Assembly (NCBI GenBank): GCA_036559125.1
Contig: DATBTT010000053.1
Span: forward strand, 62,001 to 126,000
Reading direction: 5' to 3'
DNA length: 64,000 bases
Source: JALYTZ01 sp036559125
Lineage (GTDB): Bacteria > Vulcanimicrobiota > Vulcanimicrobiia > Vulcanimicrobiales > Vulcanimicrobiaceae
Made by a program: the position numbers and the translations under genes. Numbering within the stretch: position 1 is the stretch's first letter; every line of letters starts with the position of its first letter. The notes below the pieces were generated by a model that was given only the letters and a program-made list of their open reading frames with translations, ran no database searches and was not told the origin of the DNA. Positions 15,342 through 25,532 of this stretch are shown in pieces.

Positions 15342-18300
15342 TTGCGCAGGAGAGTTCTTACCGGCCTGGCCGCTGCGGCGGTGCTTATCGTGCTCGCCGT
15401 GGTCGTGTGGCACCACGCCGTGGCTCGCTTTGCCGTCGCCTCCATCATCGGTCTCACGACGGGGTACCATCTCGACATCGGCGAGATGCGCCTGGGCCGA
15501 AGCCACGGCGCGTTCATCGATCTGCACGTTAGCCGCAAGGGCGAGCCGGTGCTCGAAGCGGCGCGCGTGGATCTGTACTATAGCCTGCGCGACCTCTTAC
15601 CCGGAAGCGGGCATCGCTTTGGGTTGCTCGGCGTTACGATCGACCACCCGCAGCTGACGATCATCCACCATCAGGACCGAACCTACAACATTGCTTCGCC
15701 GGGGGGCGGCGCGCCGGGGCAACCGGGCCGCCCCGATACGGTGCCGTTGAACTTCACGGCACGCATCCGCGGCGGCCAGGCGCAGTTGATCGACGACTAT
15801 CAGTATTATAAGGACGCACGGACCGTTCGCGTTGACAACATCAACGCCGACGTCTCCATCGATACGGCTACGCGCACGAAATATCGCGTTAGCGGCGCCT
15901 TTGAAGTCGCGCGCGCCGAACCGTTCGCGGCCGCGGGCACGATCGACTATACCAAGGGCTATGCGATGCATCGCGTGCGAGCGTCGGCGCTTCCGATAAA
16001 GACCATCGGAAACTACGTGATCAATTCGCCCGCCGCCCAAATCCTCGCCGGCACCGCACGGAACTTCGAGGCAACGATTTACGCGCTCGGCATAAAGGCC
16101 GGCGTGCCTTTCAGCTACCACATGACGGGGCATGCCGACGTCGCCGACGGACGGGTCTACATTCACGGCCTGAGCGATCCGCTCGACAATATTCGCGGCA
16201 CGCTTCGCATCTTCGACGGCGGGCTCGCCGCCAAGCAACTCGACGCGACCGTCAACGGGATTCCGATGCGCGTCGCGGGCGGCGTGTTTGATTTCGCGCA
16301 TCCGCAATTCCGGTTGGGAATAACCGGAGCGGGCGACTTGCAGCGCTTTCGGCACGTGCTCGCGTTCGCATCCAAACAACCAGTGCGCGGTCACGTGCAG
16401 CTCAACGTGCTGATCGAGGGGCCGATTTCTCAGCCGCTCTTGTTGATCGGATTCGACGGACAGCGCGTCTACTTTCAAAAGCTTCCCATCGACCGGCCGC
16501 GCGGCGTCGCGGCGCTCTACAACGGCGAAGTCGCAATCGTGCCGTTCAAGGCATACTACTCGGGAATCGATTTGCGCGTGCGCGGCCGGCTAACGCTCAA
16601 GAACCCGTTACAGACCGAACTGACCGTCCATTACGTGGGTCCGTCCACGCGGGTCCCGTATCTCGGCGCGCTCGTAGCCGATCAGCCGCTCGCGGGCGAA
16701 GCGCTGCTGGCCGGTACGGGTACCGCGATCGGGGCGCGAGGATTTCTTGCATCGGTGACGCAGCCGCAAAACCTCAGCGCGTTTTACGACATCGGCGGGG
16801 ACGGCGTGGGAACGATCGGCCCGCTCTCGATCGCCGCAGCGGATGGCGGAATGCTTTCGGGCGCGTATTCGCTGGATCGCAAACACGGTACGAGCGCGTT
16901 TTGGGCGGTTGCGCAAAATCTACGGGTGCGCCAGCCCCATCCGATCGTGATGACCGGCGTCGCGCTGCCTCAACTTCCGGCAATCACCGGCACGATCGAT
17001 ACCGCTGCGCTCGCGGGAGCAGGGGGTGCGAAGGATTTGGTGCTCGGCGGACGGGTGCTCGTCGATCGCGCGATCGTTGCCGGCGTGCACTTTGCGTCGC
17101 TGGGCGCCTCCTTTGCGGGGCCGCTTGGGAACGTAGCCATGAGCGGCGTGCGCGCGAACGGCTCGTTCGGAACGTTCGGGGGCCAAGGGTCGTTCGCGCC
17201 CGGACGGCTAGTCGCGCGCGGCACGTACGCCGGTTCGTTGAGCGATTTGCAACAGTTCACCGGAAACCTCAACGCCCGCGGTACCGCGCGCGGGCCGGTG
17301 GCTCTCGAAATCGCCGGCAATCGCACGATCGTGCAAGCTCAAAACATCCAGTTACTCAACGCGAGCGTACACGGTATTCCCGTGCGATCGGCTTCGGGAA
17401 CGATCGCGGTGGGCAACGGCATCCTGCACGTCTACAATGCGAGCGCGAAGATCGCGGGTGGATCGCTCGTCGCCGCGGGTACGTACGCAACGTCGTCCAA
17501 AAGCGCCGCGCGCGGCGGCGAAGCGCTTGCGCTGGTCGCCACCCGGCTCGACGGTGCGCAATTGCGCGGACTCGGGCTACCGCTCCAAGGCGGAACCGTC
17601 GACGCGGCCGGCACCGTGAAGGCCGGTGGAAAGATTCCGGCTTTTGACGGCGGCGTCGTGGTGCGCGACGGCCGCGCACAGGGCTACCCCGTCGCGGGAA
17701 GCGCGGACGTGCAACTCGCCAACGACGGCGTGCAGGTGCGCAACGGCGTCGGATCGCTGGGAACGACATACGGCATCGTCGATGGCGCGGTACTCGGTCT
17801 TACGTCCGGAGCGCCGGCATATGACGTGCGCGCTCGCGTACCCGCCGGTAGCATATCCAGCATTGCCGGGACGTTGCATCTGCCGACCTATATGACGTTG
17901 GGAAGCTTTAGCGCCGACCTGCAGATCGGCGGTCGCGGCATCGATCCATCAGTCGGTGGCCCGGTGCAAGTTCCGGTGGGCTCGACTAATGGGCTGGGTT
18001 TTCTCGATGCGAGCGCCGTCATCGATGCGAGCCGCGGCGGCGTTAACGCCCGCGGCGGTAGCGTGCAAGTCGGCAGCACGCACGCCAAATTCAGCGCCAC
18101 GCTCGGCAAGAGGACGACCGTCGTCTACGTCCGCGCGCCACGCGCGAATCTCGCCGACTTCAACGATTACTTCGATACCGGCGACACGCTCGGTGGAACG
18201 GGGTACCTCGACCTTTCGCTCGCGCAGCGCGGCCAAGCGATATCGACCAGCGCCGATCTCGATGTTGACGCGTTCCGGTATCGCAGCCTGCCGATCGGCA

Positions 18301-20564
18301 ACACCGACGCGCATTGGGCCAGCACGGGCGACGTCGCTCGCGGGCGCGTCTCCGTCGGCGGCGAACACGGGTTGTTGAAAGCGTCGGGAAGCGTCGCGCT
18401 TTCGCCGCGAGCGACGTTGCCGCACACGATCGAAAACTCGCGCTACGACATCAGCGGAACGCTGCAAAATCTCGACCTATCGACCTGGCTGCCGGCGCTG
18501 GGCTTTCCGCAACTTCCGATCACGGGACGCGTCAACGGGGTCGCGCGCGTTTCGGGGCGCTATCCGCACATCGGTATCGGGGGTCACGCGACGATGAACG
18601 GCGGCAACATCGGTCCGTTACCGATCGAGCGCGCCGAAGTATATGCGCGGGCGAACGGCACGCGCATCGACGTGACGAAGGCGCTAGTCGATTTCCCCGC
18701 CCTCTCCGCTACGGGAAGCGGAAGTTTCGGGTTCGCTCCGACCGATCGCGTCGCGTTCCAGCTGCAGGCGCAGACTAGCGACCCGCGCCGGCTTGTGACG
18801 GAACTGACCAAGAAGACGATCCCGGTCACCGGAACGTTTGCGACGAGCGTGCAAATCGGCGGAACGTTCAAAGCGCCGAGATTCTCGGCCGCCTTTGAGG
18901 CGAGCAACGCCGACATGTACGGCTTGCTCGTTCCATCCGCCGTCGGATCGGTCGCGCTATCGGGGCGCAATATCGTCGTGCGCAACGCCGAAGTCACGCT
19001 GGGCAAAGGCCGCGCGACGCTTGCCGGCGCCTTGCCGCTGCAGCTCTCGCCGTTCGGCATCGGCCCCAGCGGCGCGCCCATCTCGCTCGATGTCTTCGCT
19101 CGTGGGGTCGATCTGGCGGCGTTTGCGCCGTTAATCGGCAACCAAACGAAGCTGGGTGGAACCCTCGACGGGCACGTCGATCTCGACGGCACGGTCAACG
19201 ACCCGCGCGCCTTCGGCGAACTCGCGCTTGCCAACGGGACGTACGTCTCGAATCTTGAGACGACCCTGATCCGGGACACCAACGCGCACGTCACCTTCAA
19301 CGGCACGAGCGCGACGGCGGACAAACTGCACGCTCAATTGGGTAGCGGAGCGCTCGATGCCACCGGTTCGATCGGCTTCAACGGCGGCGTCGAGCACGGC
19401 GCCATCGCCTACGACTTTAATGCGACCGCCCGCGGCGCCCGGTTGGACTTTCCGCAATACGGCTCGGGCACGCTCGATGCCAAGGTGCGCTTGGCGCACT
19501 CGCCGGGTTCGTTAGCGCTGCTCTCGGGCACCGCGTCGATTGCCGATGCGGTCGTGCCGTTCTCCGCTTTCTACCATCCTAGCGCCGGCGGCGGCGCGGG
19601 CGCCGGCGGAGGTTTGCCGTTCAATCTCGCCTTCAATTTGAAGGTGAAGGCTGGGCGCAACGTGCGCGTGCGCGCGGGGGGCATCGGCGCCGGCTTCGAC
19701 ATCACCGGCACCGGCTCGGCGACGCTTGCCGGTACGCTCGCAAAGCCGACCCTCGATGGCCGTTTCGATTCCGCGGGCGGAACGCTAACCTACTTCGATC
19801 ACGCCTTTAAAGTCCAGTCCGGGTCGGTCGCGTTCGATCCGGTCAACGGCCTCATTCCGACCGTGGACGCCGTTGCCACGACGCACGTGGTCAATCCCGA
19901 TCCCAATCTCACGCGCAACCCGACCGGCGCCGTCGACATCACCCTGAAGGTCAACGGGCCGCTCGATCAGCTTTCGACCGGGAACGGGGCCGGACTGAAC
20001 TTTTCATCGAATCCCGGCGGCTATACCCGCGATCAGCTCGTCGCGCTGCTGTTGCCGTTCGGCGGCTTCGTGACCGGCGTGCAGTTCACCGACACCGGGC
20101 AGATCGTGCCCCCGGGCCAACTCAAGGGGGCCCCCCCGCCCGGAACCGGAGCCCTCCTGCCGCAAGAACTTGGGTTGTTCCGGCAGAATGGAACGCTGAC
20201 TGTGGGCCAGGAAGCCTTTAACGTGTTCAACGCGCAATTCGCGACCGGGCTGCTCGCGCCGATTGAATCGGTATTGAGCAAGACGCTCGGCTTTTCGGAT
20301 GTGAATTTCACGGTCGACTACAACGGAAACATCGGCATCGATTTGCAACGTCAGCTTTCGCACAACTTCAATGCATTTTACGGCACGACGTTCAAGACGC
20401 CGCTGCGAGAGAGCATTGGCGCGCAATACCAGCCCGGCCCGTTCTCCACAGCGCAATTTACGTTTTTTGTGCAGCAGGGGACGCTGACTCCGGGGAGGGT
20501 GCGAGCCGGGCAAGCGCTGCAGAGCACGAGCGGATTTACCTTCACATATCAACGCCTGTTTTGA
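15342..20564 (+). CDS. tamB: Translocation and assembly module TamB (DUF490 / AsmA-like bridge protein)
   Basis: A very large protein of 1740 residues, with one N-terminal transmembrane helix (LTGLAAAAVLIVLAVVVWHH) and then a long run of repetitive beta-rich sequence. This is the pattern of the AsmA/TamB bridge-like family, which spans the periplasm and helps carry phospholipid to, or assemble proteins in, the outer membrane. The C-terminal 300 residues have the TamB signature: GFDITGTGSATLAGTLAKPT, GGTLTYFDHAFKVQSGSVAF and a final GIDLQRQLSHNFNAFYGTTF region. The TTG start follows a clear GGAGG ribosome site. The gene directly precedes bamA, a common pairing. Confidence 0.93.
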   Translation: MRRRVLTGLAAAAVLIVLAVVVWHHAVARFAVASIIGLTTGYHLDIGEMRLGRSHGAFIDLHVSRKGEPVLEAARVDLYYSLRDLLPGSGHRFGLLGVTIDHPQLTIIHHQDRTYNIASPGGGAPGQPGRPDTVPLNFTARIRGGQAQLIDDYQYYKDARTVRVDNINADVSIDTATRTKYRVSGAFEVARAEPFAAAGTIDYTKGYAMHRVRASALPIKTIGNYVINSPAAQILAGTARNFEATIYALGIKAGVPFSYHMTGHADVADGRVYIHGLSDPLDNIRGTLRIFDGGLAAKQLDATVNGIPMRVAGGVFDFAHPQFRLGITGAGDLQRFRHVLAFASKQPVRGHVQLNVLIEGPISQPLLLIGFDGQRVYFQKLPIDRPRGVAALYNGEVAIVPFKAYYSGIDLRVRGRLTLKNPLQTELTVHYVGPSTRVPYLGALVADQPLAGEALLAGTGTAIGARGFLASVTQPQNLSAFYDIGGDGVGTIGPLSIAAADGGMLSGAYSLDRKHGTSAFWAVAQNLRVRQPHPIVMTGVALPQLPAITGTIDTAALAGAGGAKDLVLGGRVLVDRAIVAGVHFASLGASFAGPLGNVAMSGVRANGSFGTFGGQGSFAPGRLVARGTYAGSLSDLQQFTGNLNARGTARGPVALEIAGNRTIVQAQNIQLLNASVHGIPVRSASGTIAVGNGILHVYNASAKIAGGSLVAAGTYATSSKSAARGGEALALVATRLDGAQLRGLGLPLQGGTVDAAGTVKAGGKIPAFDGGVVVRDGRAQGYPVAGSADVQLANDGVQVRNGVGSLGTTYGIVDGAVLGLTSGAPAYDVRARVPAGSISSIAGTLHLPTYMTLGSFSADLQIGGRGIDPSVGGPVQVPVGSTNGLGFLDASAVIDASRGGVNARGGSVQVGSTHAKFSATLGKRTTVVYVRAPRANLADFNDYFDTGDTLGGTGYLDLSLAQRGQAISTSADLDVDAFRYRSLPIGNTDAHWASTGDVARGRVSVGGEHGLLKASGSVALSPRATLPHTIENSRYDISGTLQNLDLSTWLPALGFPQLPITGRVNGVARVSGRYPHIGIGGHATMNGGNIGPLPIERAEVYARANGTRIDVTKALVDFPALSATGSGSFGFAPTDRVAFQLQAQTSDPRRLVTELTKKTIPVTGTFATSVQIGGTFKAPRFSAAFEASNADMYGLLVPSAVGSVALSGRNIVVRNAEVTLGKGRATLAGALPLQLSPFGIGPSGAPISLDVFARGVDLAAFAPLIGNQTKLGGTLDGHVDLDGTVNDPRAFGELALANGTYVSNLETTLIRDTNAHVTFNGTSATADKLHAQLGSGALDATGSIGFNGGVEHGAIAYDFNATARGARLDFPQYGSGTLDAKVRLAHSPGSLALLSGTASIADAVVPFSAFYHPSAGGGAGAGGGLPFNLAFNLKVKAGRNVRVRAGGIGAGFDITGTGSATLAGTLAKPTLDGRFDSAGGTLTYFDHAFKVQSGSVAFDPVNGLIPTVDAVATTHVVNPDPNLTRNPTGAVDITLKVNGPLDQLSTGNGAGLNFSSNPGGYTRDQLVALLLPFGGFVTGVQFTDTGQIVPPGQLKGAPPPGTGALLPQELGLFRQNGTLTVGQEAFNVFNAQFATGLLAPIESVLSKTLGFSDVNFTVDYNGNIGIDLQRQLSHNFNAFYGTTFKTPLRESIGAQYQPGPFSTAQFTFFVQQGTLTPGRVRAGQALQSTSGFTFTYQRLF

Positions 20565-20696
20565 GCGCCGCCCCCTCGCAAGGACCCATCGGGTGTGCCT
20601 CGAACAGGCGTCCCGGGTCGAAACGGCGCGCACTCTGGGCGCGTTACACTGCTAACATTCGAGTTGGCGAGCGAACTCTCAAGGAAAGATTTTTCG

Positions 20697-22970
20697 ATGA
20701 CCTCTAGCCTCCGGCGTGCTCGCGGCGCGCTTGTCCGGTGCACGGGCTTCGTCCTCGCACTCGCCATTTTGATAACGGTGGTCTCGGTGGCCCCCGCGGA
20801 TTCGGCGACTGCGCCTACGATCGTCTCGGTCGACGTTTCCGGCAACGTCCACGTGCCGGCGGACAAGATTCTCGCGGTGGTGCAAGCGAAGCCGGGGCTG
20901 CCGTACGATCCGCGGATGGTGCAAAGCGACCTGCAACGCATCTTCGCTCTCGGCTATTTCGCCGATCAGGCGACTCCGTTGATCCGCCAGCGCCCCAACG
21001 GAATCGCAATCACCTATCGCGTGATCGAGAATCCGATCGTCACGAAAATCGCGTTCACCGGAAACACGCACGTCCCCAGCGACACGCTGTTGGCCCTGAT
21101 GGACACCTCGGTCGGCCAAGTGCTCAACACCGAGACACTCAAGCAAGACTTCCTCAAGATCAACAGTTACTACGAGCGCATCGGATATCGCGGCCAGTTG
21201 CCGACGCACGTCAAGGATCTCAACATCGATCCGAAAACGGGCGCCCTCAACATCGCGATTCAAGAAGGCCTGACGATCAACAAGGTCATCATCGGCGGCG
21301 ATCCGCTGTTGCCTCCGAACGTCATTCTTCCCGCGCTCGCGGCAAAGCCCGGCGTCGAGTACTCCGACGATCTGCGCGATAAAGACTTTCAAGCGGCACA
21401 GAAGCTCTACGACAAGTATCAGCTCGTACTCGCCAACGCCGACGGCGGCATCGATCCATCGTCCATCGACCTCAAAGCCGGAACCGCGAACGTGAAGTAC
21501 GACTTCTACGTCGCCCGCGTGGGCGCGGTGCAGATCACGGGCAACACCAAGACCAAGGATCAGGTCATTCGCCGGGAGTTGCGTTTGCGTCCGGGCATGG
21601 TCATTACGACCGGTGCGTTGCGCACCGATCGCGATCGGCTGAACAATACGAATTACTTCTCGAAGGTCGATTTGAACGTCAAAGACGGGCCGGATCCCAA
21701 GAACCATCCCGGGTACGTGACGATCGTTTGGACCGTCACCGAACAGCGTACCGCTTCGGCTTCCGTCGGCGCGGGATATTCCGGCGGCATCACCGGCGAA
21801 GGTCTCTACGGTACGCTCGGTTATCAGGACAACAACTTGCACGGCACCGGAAACGGCCTCTCCGTGCAATTCCAGCGCGGCTCGCGTTCGTATGTAACGC
21901 AGGCGTCGGTCTCGATTCCGTATGTCGGAAACACGCCGCAATCGCAACGCTACAGCTTCGGCGCCAGCATCTTTGCGAACGGCTCGACCTATTTCTACCC
22001 CGTATATGCGACCGGAACGAGCGCGCTCAACCAGGCTCCCGGCGCCACGCAAACGCAGATTCCAGTCACGTTGCTGCCCAACGGCAACGCGCAACTGGTC
22101 AACGGCGTCGTCTCGACCAGCACGGCGAAATCGACGGGCGTTTCGTTCAACGTGGGCCGGCGCCTCACGGACTTCGTGACCGCCAGCGTCGGGGTGAACG
22201 CCGAAAGCGTCACCAACAACACGACGGTACCGACTCCCTATTTCTTCCAGAGCGGACAGCCCAACGTCATCGCGGCTCCGACGCCGGGTCCGCTTCAGAA
22301 CTTCACGCCCAATCAAAACGGCAGCTTCGGCATCAACGCGACCTCCATCGCGAACGTGAACACGGGCGCGCCCTACCGGTTGAATTCGGTCGTCTTCGGA
22401 GTCGCGAGCAATCCGGCCGCCACCCTCGACGATATCTTCAATCCGCGCCACGGTTCGACGTACTCGCTCAGCGAGGAAGTGAGCTCGCCGTCGATCGGCT
22501 CGAACTTCACCTACACCAAGTCCACGCTCGACCTCAAGAAATTCTTACCGGTTCTGAAAAACGCGACGTTCGGCATACACGTTCGAGCCGTCGGGACGAC
22601 CGGCGCCATTCCTCCGAGCGCGTTGGATACGTTCTCCGATCAGCAGTTGCGCGGCTATCAAAGCGTGTTCTACGGAACCGATACGATACTCGGACAAGCC
22701 GAGCTGCGCATTCCGCTTACGGCCGATGGTAAGTTTGGTTTGGCGGCATTCGTCGACGAAGGCGGGTTCCGCGTTCGCGGCGCGCAGCCGTTGCTCGATC
22801 CGTACACCAATCGCATCATTAGCTATCCGGGAAATTTCGCATACCGCGGCGATTACGGCGTCGGTCTACGATTCGACGTGCCGCAACTGGGCCTGCACAC
22901 CATTCGCATCGACATCGCGCACGGCGCGAACGGCACGCACACGAGCTTCGGCATCGGACAGAGCTTCTAG
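20697..22970 (+). CDS. bamA: Outer membrane protein assembly factor BamA (Omp85)
   Basis: About 757 residues from the ATG at 20697, which follows AAGGA at good spacing. An in-frame reading 102 bases longer looks like leader. A hydrophobic signal segment is near residue 25. Several POTRA domains follow, recognised by repeated 'G(N)T+...L+PG' patterns (VDVSGNVHVPADKILAVVQA, ITGNTKTKDQVIRREL). The C-terminal half is a beta-barrel with GAGYSGGITGEGLYGTLGYQ and DEGGFRV, and the final residue is Phe (FGIGQSF), the usual outer-membrane barrel signal. BamA folds and inserts outer-membrane barrels. The Skp-like genes follow at once, as in many diderms. Confidence 0.96.
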   Translation: MTSSLRRARGALVRCTGFVLALAILITVVSVAPADSATAPTIVSVDVSGNVHVPADKILAVVQAKPGLPYDPRMVQSDLQRIFALGYFADQATPLIRQRPNGIAITYRVIENPIVTKIAFTGNTHVPSDTLLALMDTSVGQVLNTETLKQDFLKINSYYERIGYRGQLPTHVKDLNIDPKTGALNIAIQEGLTINKVIIGGDPLLPPNVILPALAAKPGVEYSDDLRDKDFQAAQKLYDKYQLVLANADGGIDPSSIDLKAGTANVKYDFYVARVGAVQITGNTKTKDQVIRRELRLRPGMVITTGALRTDRDRLNNTNYFSKVDLNVKDGPDPKNHPGYVTIVWTVTEQRTASASVGAGYSGGITGEGLYGTLGYQDNNLHGTGNGLSVQFQRGSRSYVTQASVSIPYVGNTPQSQRYSFGASIFANGSTYFYPVYATGTSALNQAPGATQTQIPVTLLPNGNAQLVNGVVSTSTAKSTGVSFNVGRRLTDFVTASVGVNAESVTNNTTVPTPYFFQSGQPNVIAAPTPGPLQNFTPNQNGSFGINATSIANVNTGAPYRLNSVVFGVASNPAATLDDIFNPRHGSTYSLSEEVSSPSIGSNFTYTKSTLDLKKFLPVLKNATFGIHVRAVGTTGAIPPSALDTFSDQQLRGYQSVFYGTDTILGQAELRIPLTADGKFGLAAFVDEGGFRVRGAQPLLDPYTNRIISYPGNFAYRGDYGVGLRFDVPQLGLHTIRIDIAHGANGTHTSFGIGQSF

Positions 22971-22975
22971 GGGAT

Positions 22976-23779
22976 ATGAACATTCGCAAATCCTATGCAT
23001 TGATCGTCGCCGCGGCACTGCTTGCCGCGGCCGTTTCGCCCGCGGCAATCGCCGCCGATCTTACCGACGTCGGCTATATCGACCAGGCGGCAATCGGCGC
23101 GCTGCCCCCATTCCAAAAAGCCAACGCCGAAATGGCGAAATATCAGGCGCAGTTGCAGTCGCAGGCCGCGACGGCCATGAAAAAGGCTAAGTCGGACGCG
23201 CAGCGGCAACAACTCTACGCGCAGTTCCAACAGAAATTTGCCGACCGTCAGCGTACGGTGCTCGGACCGCTCTTCGCGCGCGCGCAGACCGCGATCGCGC
23301 AAGTGAGTTCGAACAAGAGCCTGTCGGTCGTGGTCGACAAGCGCATCGTCATTTACGGCGGCCAAAACATCACCGATGAGGTGGTCAATCTCGTTAAGGG
23401 ACCGGGCGCCGTCGTGCCGCCTGCGGCGACGCCGCCGCCGTCGGAAATCGGCTTCGTCGACCAGCAACAGATCGACCAGCTTCCTAAGGTCAAACAAGCC
23501 AACGACGACTACTTGAAGTTCGCAAACCAGCAAAAACAGCAGGCCGAGAAGCAAATGGCAGCCGCCAAGACCAACTCGGACCGCCAAACGATCGCCAAGA
23601 GCTTTCAAAAGACGCTCGGCGATCAGCAAGACAAGGTGCTCAAACCACTGGTCGATCGCACCAAGAACGCCATGGCCGACGTCGCCAAGAAGAAGAACCT
23701 GATCTTGGTGGTCGACAAGAACGACATCATCTACGGGGGCACGGACATCACCGCTGATGTCCAAAGCGAACTCAAGTAG
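22976..23779 (+). CDS. Periplasmic OmpH/Skp-like chaperone with two tandem Skp domains
   Basis: A 267-residue protein with a signal peptide ending AAIAA, near residue 26. Two copies of an OmpH/Skp-like unit follow. Each begins with a VGYIDQ or IGFVDQ strand, runs through a long Gln/Lys-rich coiled coil, and ends with a VVVDK...IIYGG...DIT strand motif. The boundary lies in the proline-rich PPAATPPPSE, about residue 150. Normal Skp is about 160 residues and trimeric; the duplication could make a different assembly. It lies five bases after bamA and starts a run of three related genes. Confidence 0.85.
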   Translation: MNIRKSYALIVAAALLAAAVSPAAIAADLTDVGYIDQAAIGALPPFQKANAEMAKYQAQLQSQAATAMKKAKSDAQRQQLYAQFQQKFADRQRTVLGPLFARAQTAIAQVSSNKSLSVVVDKRIVIYGGQNITDEVVNLVKGPGAVVPPAATPPPSEIGFVDQQQIDQLPKVKQANDDYLKFANQQKQQAEKQMAAAKTNSDRQTIAKSFQKTLGDQQDKVLKPLVDRTKNAMADVAKKKNLILVVDKNDIIYGGTDITADVQSELK

Positions 23780-23804
23780 TGTCCCCCAGCGGACTTCGCG
23801 CGTA

Positions 23805-25100
23805 ATGCTCGCCCGGCGCTTTGCAGTAGCGCTGGCCGCCGCGGCGGCGTTGGCGGGATGCTCGCATCCGGTCGACGTGAACGCGCCCAGCATCCGCGGC
23901 GTCGGCTACGTGCGTTTGGAAGAAGTCGTTAAGGTGCACCCGCTCTACGGCCAGCTTTCGCAGATTGACGACGCGATGAGCGCGCTGTCGCTGCAGACGC
24001 TCGGGCCCGCCGTTCCGAAGACCGGAGCGCAAATCGCGCAAGAAACCAAGGAGCTCAACGCCGAACTCAAAGCCGCGCAAGATCGCGCCAATGCGATTCT
24101 GCGCCACAAGCAGGCCGACTACGGCGCGCGCGAACAGACCGCGATTCGCGCGGCGCTGGCGGCGGCCGGCGAAGCCCCAAGCGGGGCGCAATCGGCGCAA
24201 CAAATGCAGAACGTCTCGCAAGCGCAGGCCCAACAAGTAACCGGTCAGGCCAATCAGGACTTCTTGACGTATCAAAAGAGTGTCGTCGCGCAAGATAACG
24301 TGGCGGTCGGGGCGATCGATAAGCAACTGTCGAAGCGCGCGGACCTGCAATACCGGCAGAAGGCCACGCAATTGCAAGAACGCGAGTCGCAGCTCTCGCT
24401 CGAGCTTTCGCAGCAAGACGCGAACAAGCGGCTCGAACTGCGGACCAAACTCTCCAATCTCGCGCTCGACGACGCAACGCGCAAGACGTATCGCGACCAA
24501 TTGAACGCCATTGAGAAACGCGAGGGCACGGCGCTCGCGCAGCAGCGCGGCATCGACGCCAAAGAGCTTGCGAAGTATCAGGCGCAATTGCGTTCGCAGA
24601 CGCAGAGTCAGATCGCGGTGCAGGCGGCGAAGATACATGCCCAGACGCGATCGAAGCTGGAGAGCCGGCGCAACGAAGTCAGCACGCAGATCGCGTCGCA
24701 GTTGAAGGGACTCGCTCCGGCGCAATTACCGGCGAATGCCTCGCCGCAGACGCGCTCAAAGATCGCGCAGATCGACAAGCAGTTTAAAACCCAGTTCCAA
24801 GCCGACGCCAAAGCCACCGTCGAGCAATATCAACAAACCAAGTCCGACTTGGATGCGCGGTACGCGGCCCTGCACGGGGTCGACGCGGGAGCCGGTGCTG
24901 CGGCGAACGCGCAGATGGGGACCCTAACCAAACAGCGCGACGACCTCTACGCCAAGATCGTCGATCAGATCAAGCATGAGGCCGCATCGGTCGCGGCCAA
25001 GCGCGGATTGCGCGTCGTTTTCGTCAGCCCGGCGGCGGCCGGAGGCGGCATCGACCTGACCGACGATTTGAAAAAGGATATCGAGAGTTTACACCAGTGA
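23805..25100 (+). CDS. Lipoprotein with long OmpH/Skp-like coiled coil
   Basis: I start at the ATG at 23805, giving 431 residues with a lipoprotein signal (AAAAALAGC, Cys near residue 19). An earlier in-frame start would overlap the previous gene. The mature protein opens with GVGYVRLEEVVKVHPLYGQL, close to Skp, and continues as a very long, Gln/Lys/Arg-rich coiled coil with at least two repeats. It ends LRVVFVSPAAAGGGIDLTDD, matching the Skp C-terminal strand. This is a lipid-anchored, extended version of the protein encoded just before. The function is inferred to be outer-membrane protein transit or envelope spacing. Confidence 0.75.
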   Translation: MLARRFAVALAAAAALAGCSHPVDVNAPSIRGVGYVRLEEVVKVHPLYGQLSQIDDAMSALSLQTLGPAVPKTGAQIAQETKELNAELKAAQDRANAILRHKQADYGAREQTAIRAALAAAGEAPSGAQSAQQMQNVSQAQAQQVTGQANQDFLTYQKSVVAQDNVAVGAIDKQLSKRADLQYRQKATQLQERESQLSLELSQQDANKRLELRTKLSNLALDDATRKTYRDQLNAIEKREGTALAQQRGIDAKELAKYQAQLRSQTQSQIAVQAAKIHAQTRSKLESRRNEVSTQIASQLKGLAPAQLPANASPQTRSKIAQIDKQFKTQFQADAKATVEQYQQTKSDLDARYAALHGVDAGAGAAANAQMGTLTKQRDDLYAKIVDQIKHEAASVAAKRGLRVVFVSPAAAGGGIDLTDDLKKDIESLHQ

Positions 25101-25501
25101 TGAAACGTAACGTACTCATGCTGTTGGCGGCGGTGGCCGCTCTTGCCGGATGTGCGGGAAAACAAAGCGCAGTAGGTCTGGTCGACGTGAGCCGGCTAAC
25201 CGCAAACTGGCCCAAGTACATCGACGCGCAAAATCAACTCAACGCCGACGAGCAGGGCATCGTCGCGAGCAAAGGCTCGCGCGCGACCAAACAGCAGCAA
25301 GTCGTCCAACTGCAAAAACACTACGCGGGGATCGAGAGCGACCTGGTCAAGCAGGTACGCGACGCCTCCACGAAAGTTGCGCAAAAAAAGCAACTCAAAC
25401 TCGTGCTCACGACCGAGTTCGTCGGATATGGCGGCACGGACATTACGCCCGACGTCGAAGCGATTCTCGGGATTACGGAGAAGGCGACTCCGACCCCATA
25501 G
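25097..25501 (+). CDS. Small OmpH/Skp-like lipoprotein
   Basis: A 134-residue lipoprotein (lipobox LAGC, Cys near residue 19) with a single Skp-like unit. It opens VGLVDVSRLTANWPKY, passes through a coiled coil, and ends LKLVLTTEFVGYGGTDITPD, the same strand motif as in the two genes before. It overlaps the previous gene by four bases (ATGA), so the two are translationally coupled. The three genes thus encode at least four Skp-type units in two soluble or lipid-anchored formats. Confidence 0.78.
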   Translation: MMKRNVLMLLAAVAALAGCAGKQSAVGLVDVSRLTANWPKYIDAQNQLNADEQGIVASKGSRATKQQQVVQLQKHYAGIESDLVKQVRDASTKVAQKKQLKLVLTTEFVGYGGTDITPDVEAILGITEKATPTP

Positions 25502-25532
25502 CACACGCGCCGGCGCCTATGACGGGAGAACG

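Noticed and set aside
14875..15527. Minus-strand reading frames through the 30-bp array giving repeats of RVAASPRH-type peptides
   Set aside because: Two units have lengths not divisible by three, so the frames break, and no ribosome site, signal or domain supports translation.
20679..22451. 590-codon minus-strand frame opposite bamA
   Set aside because: Antisense shadow; the product has no signal or recognisable motif.
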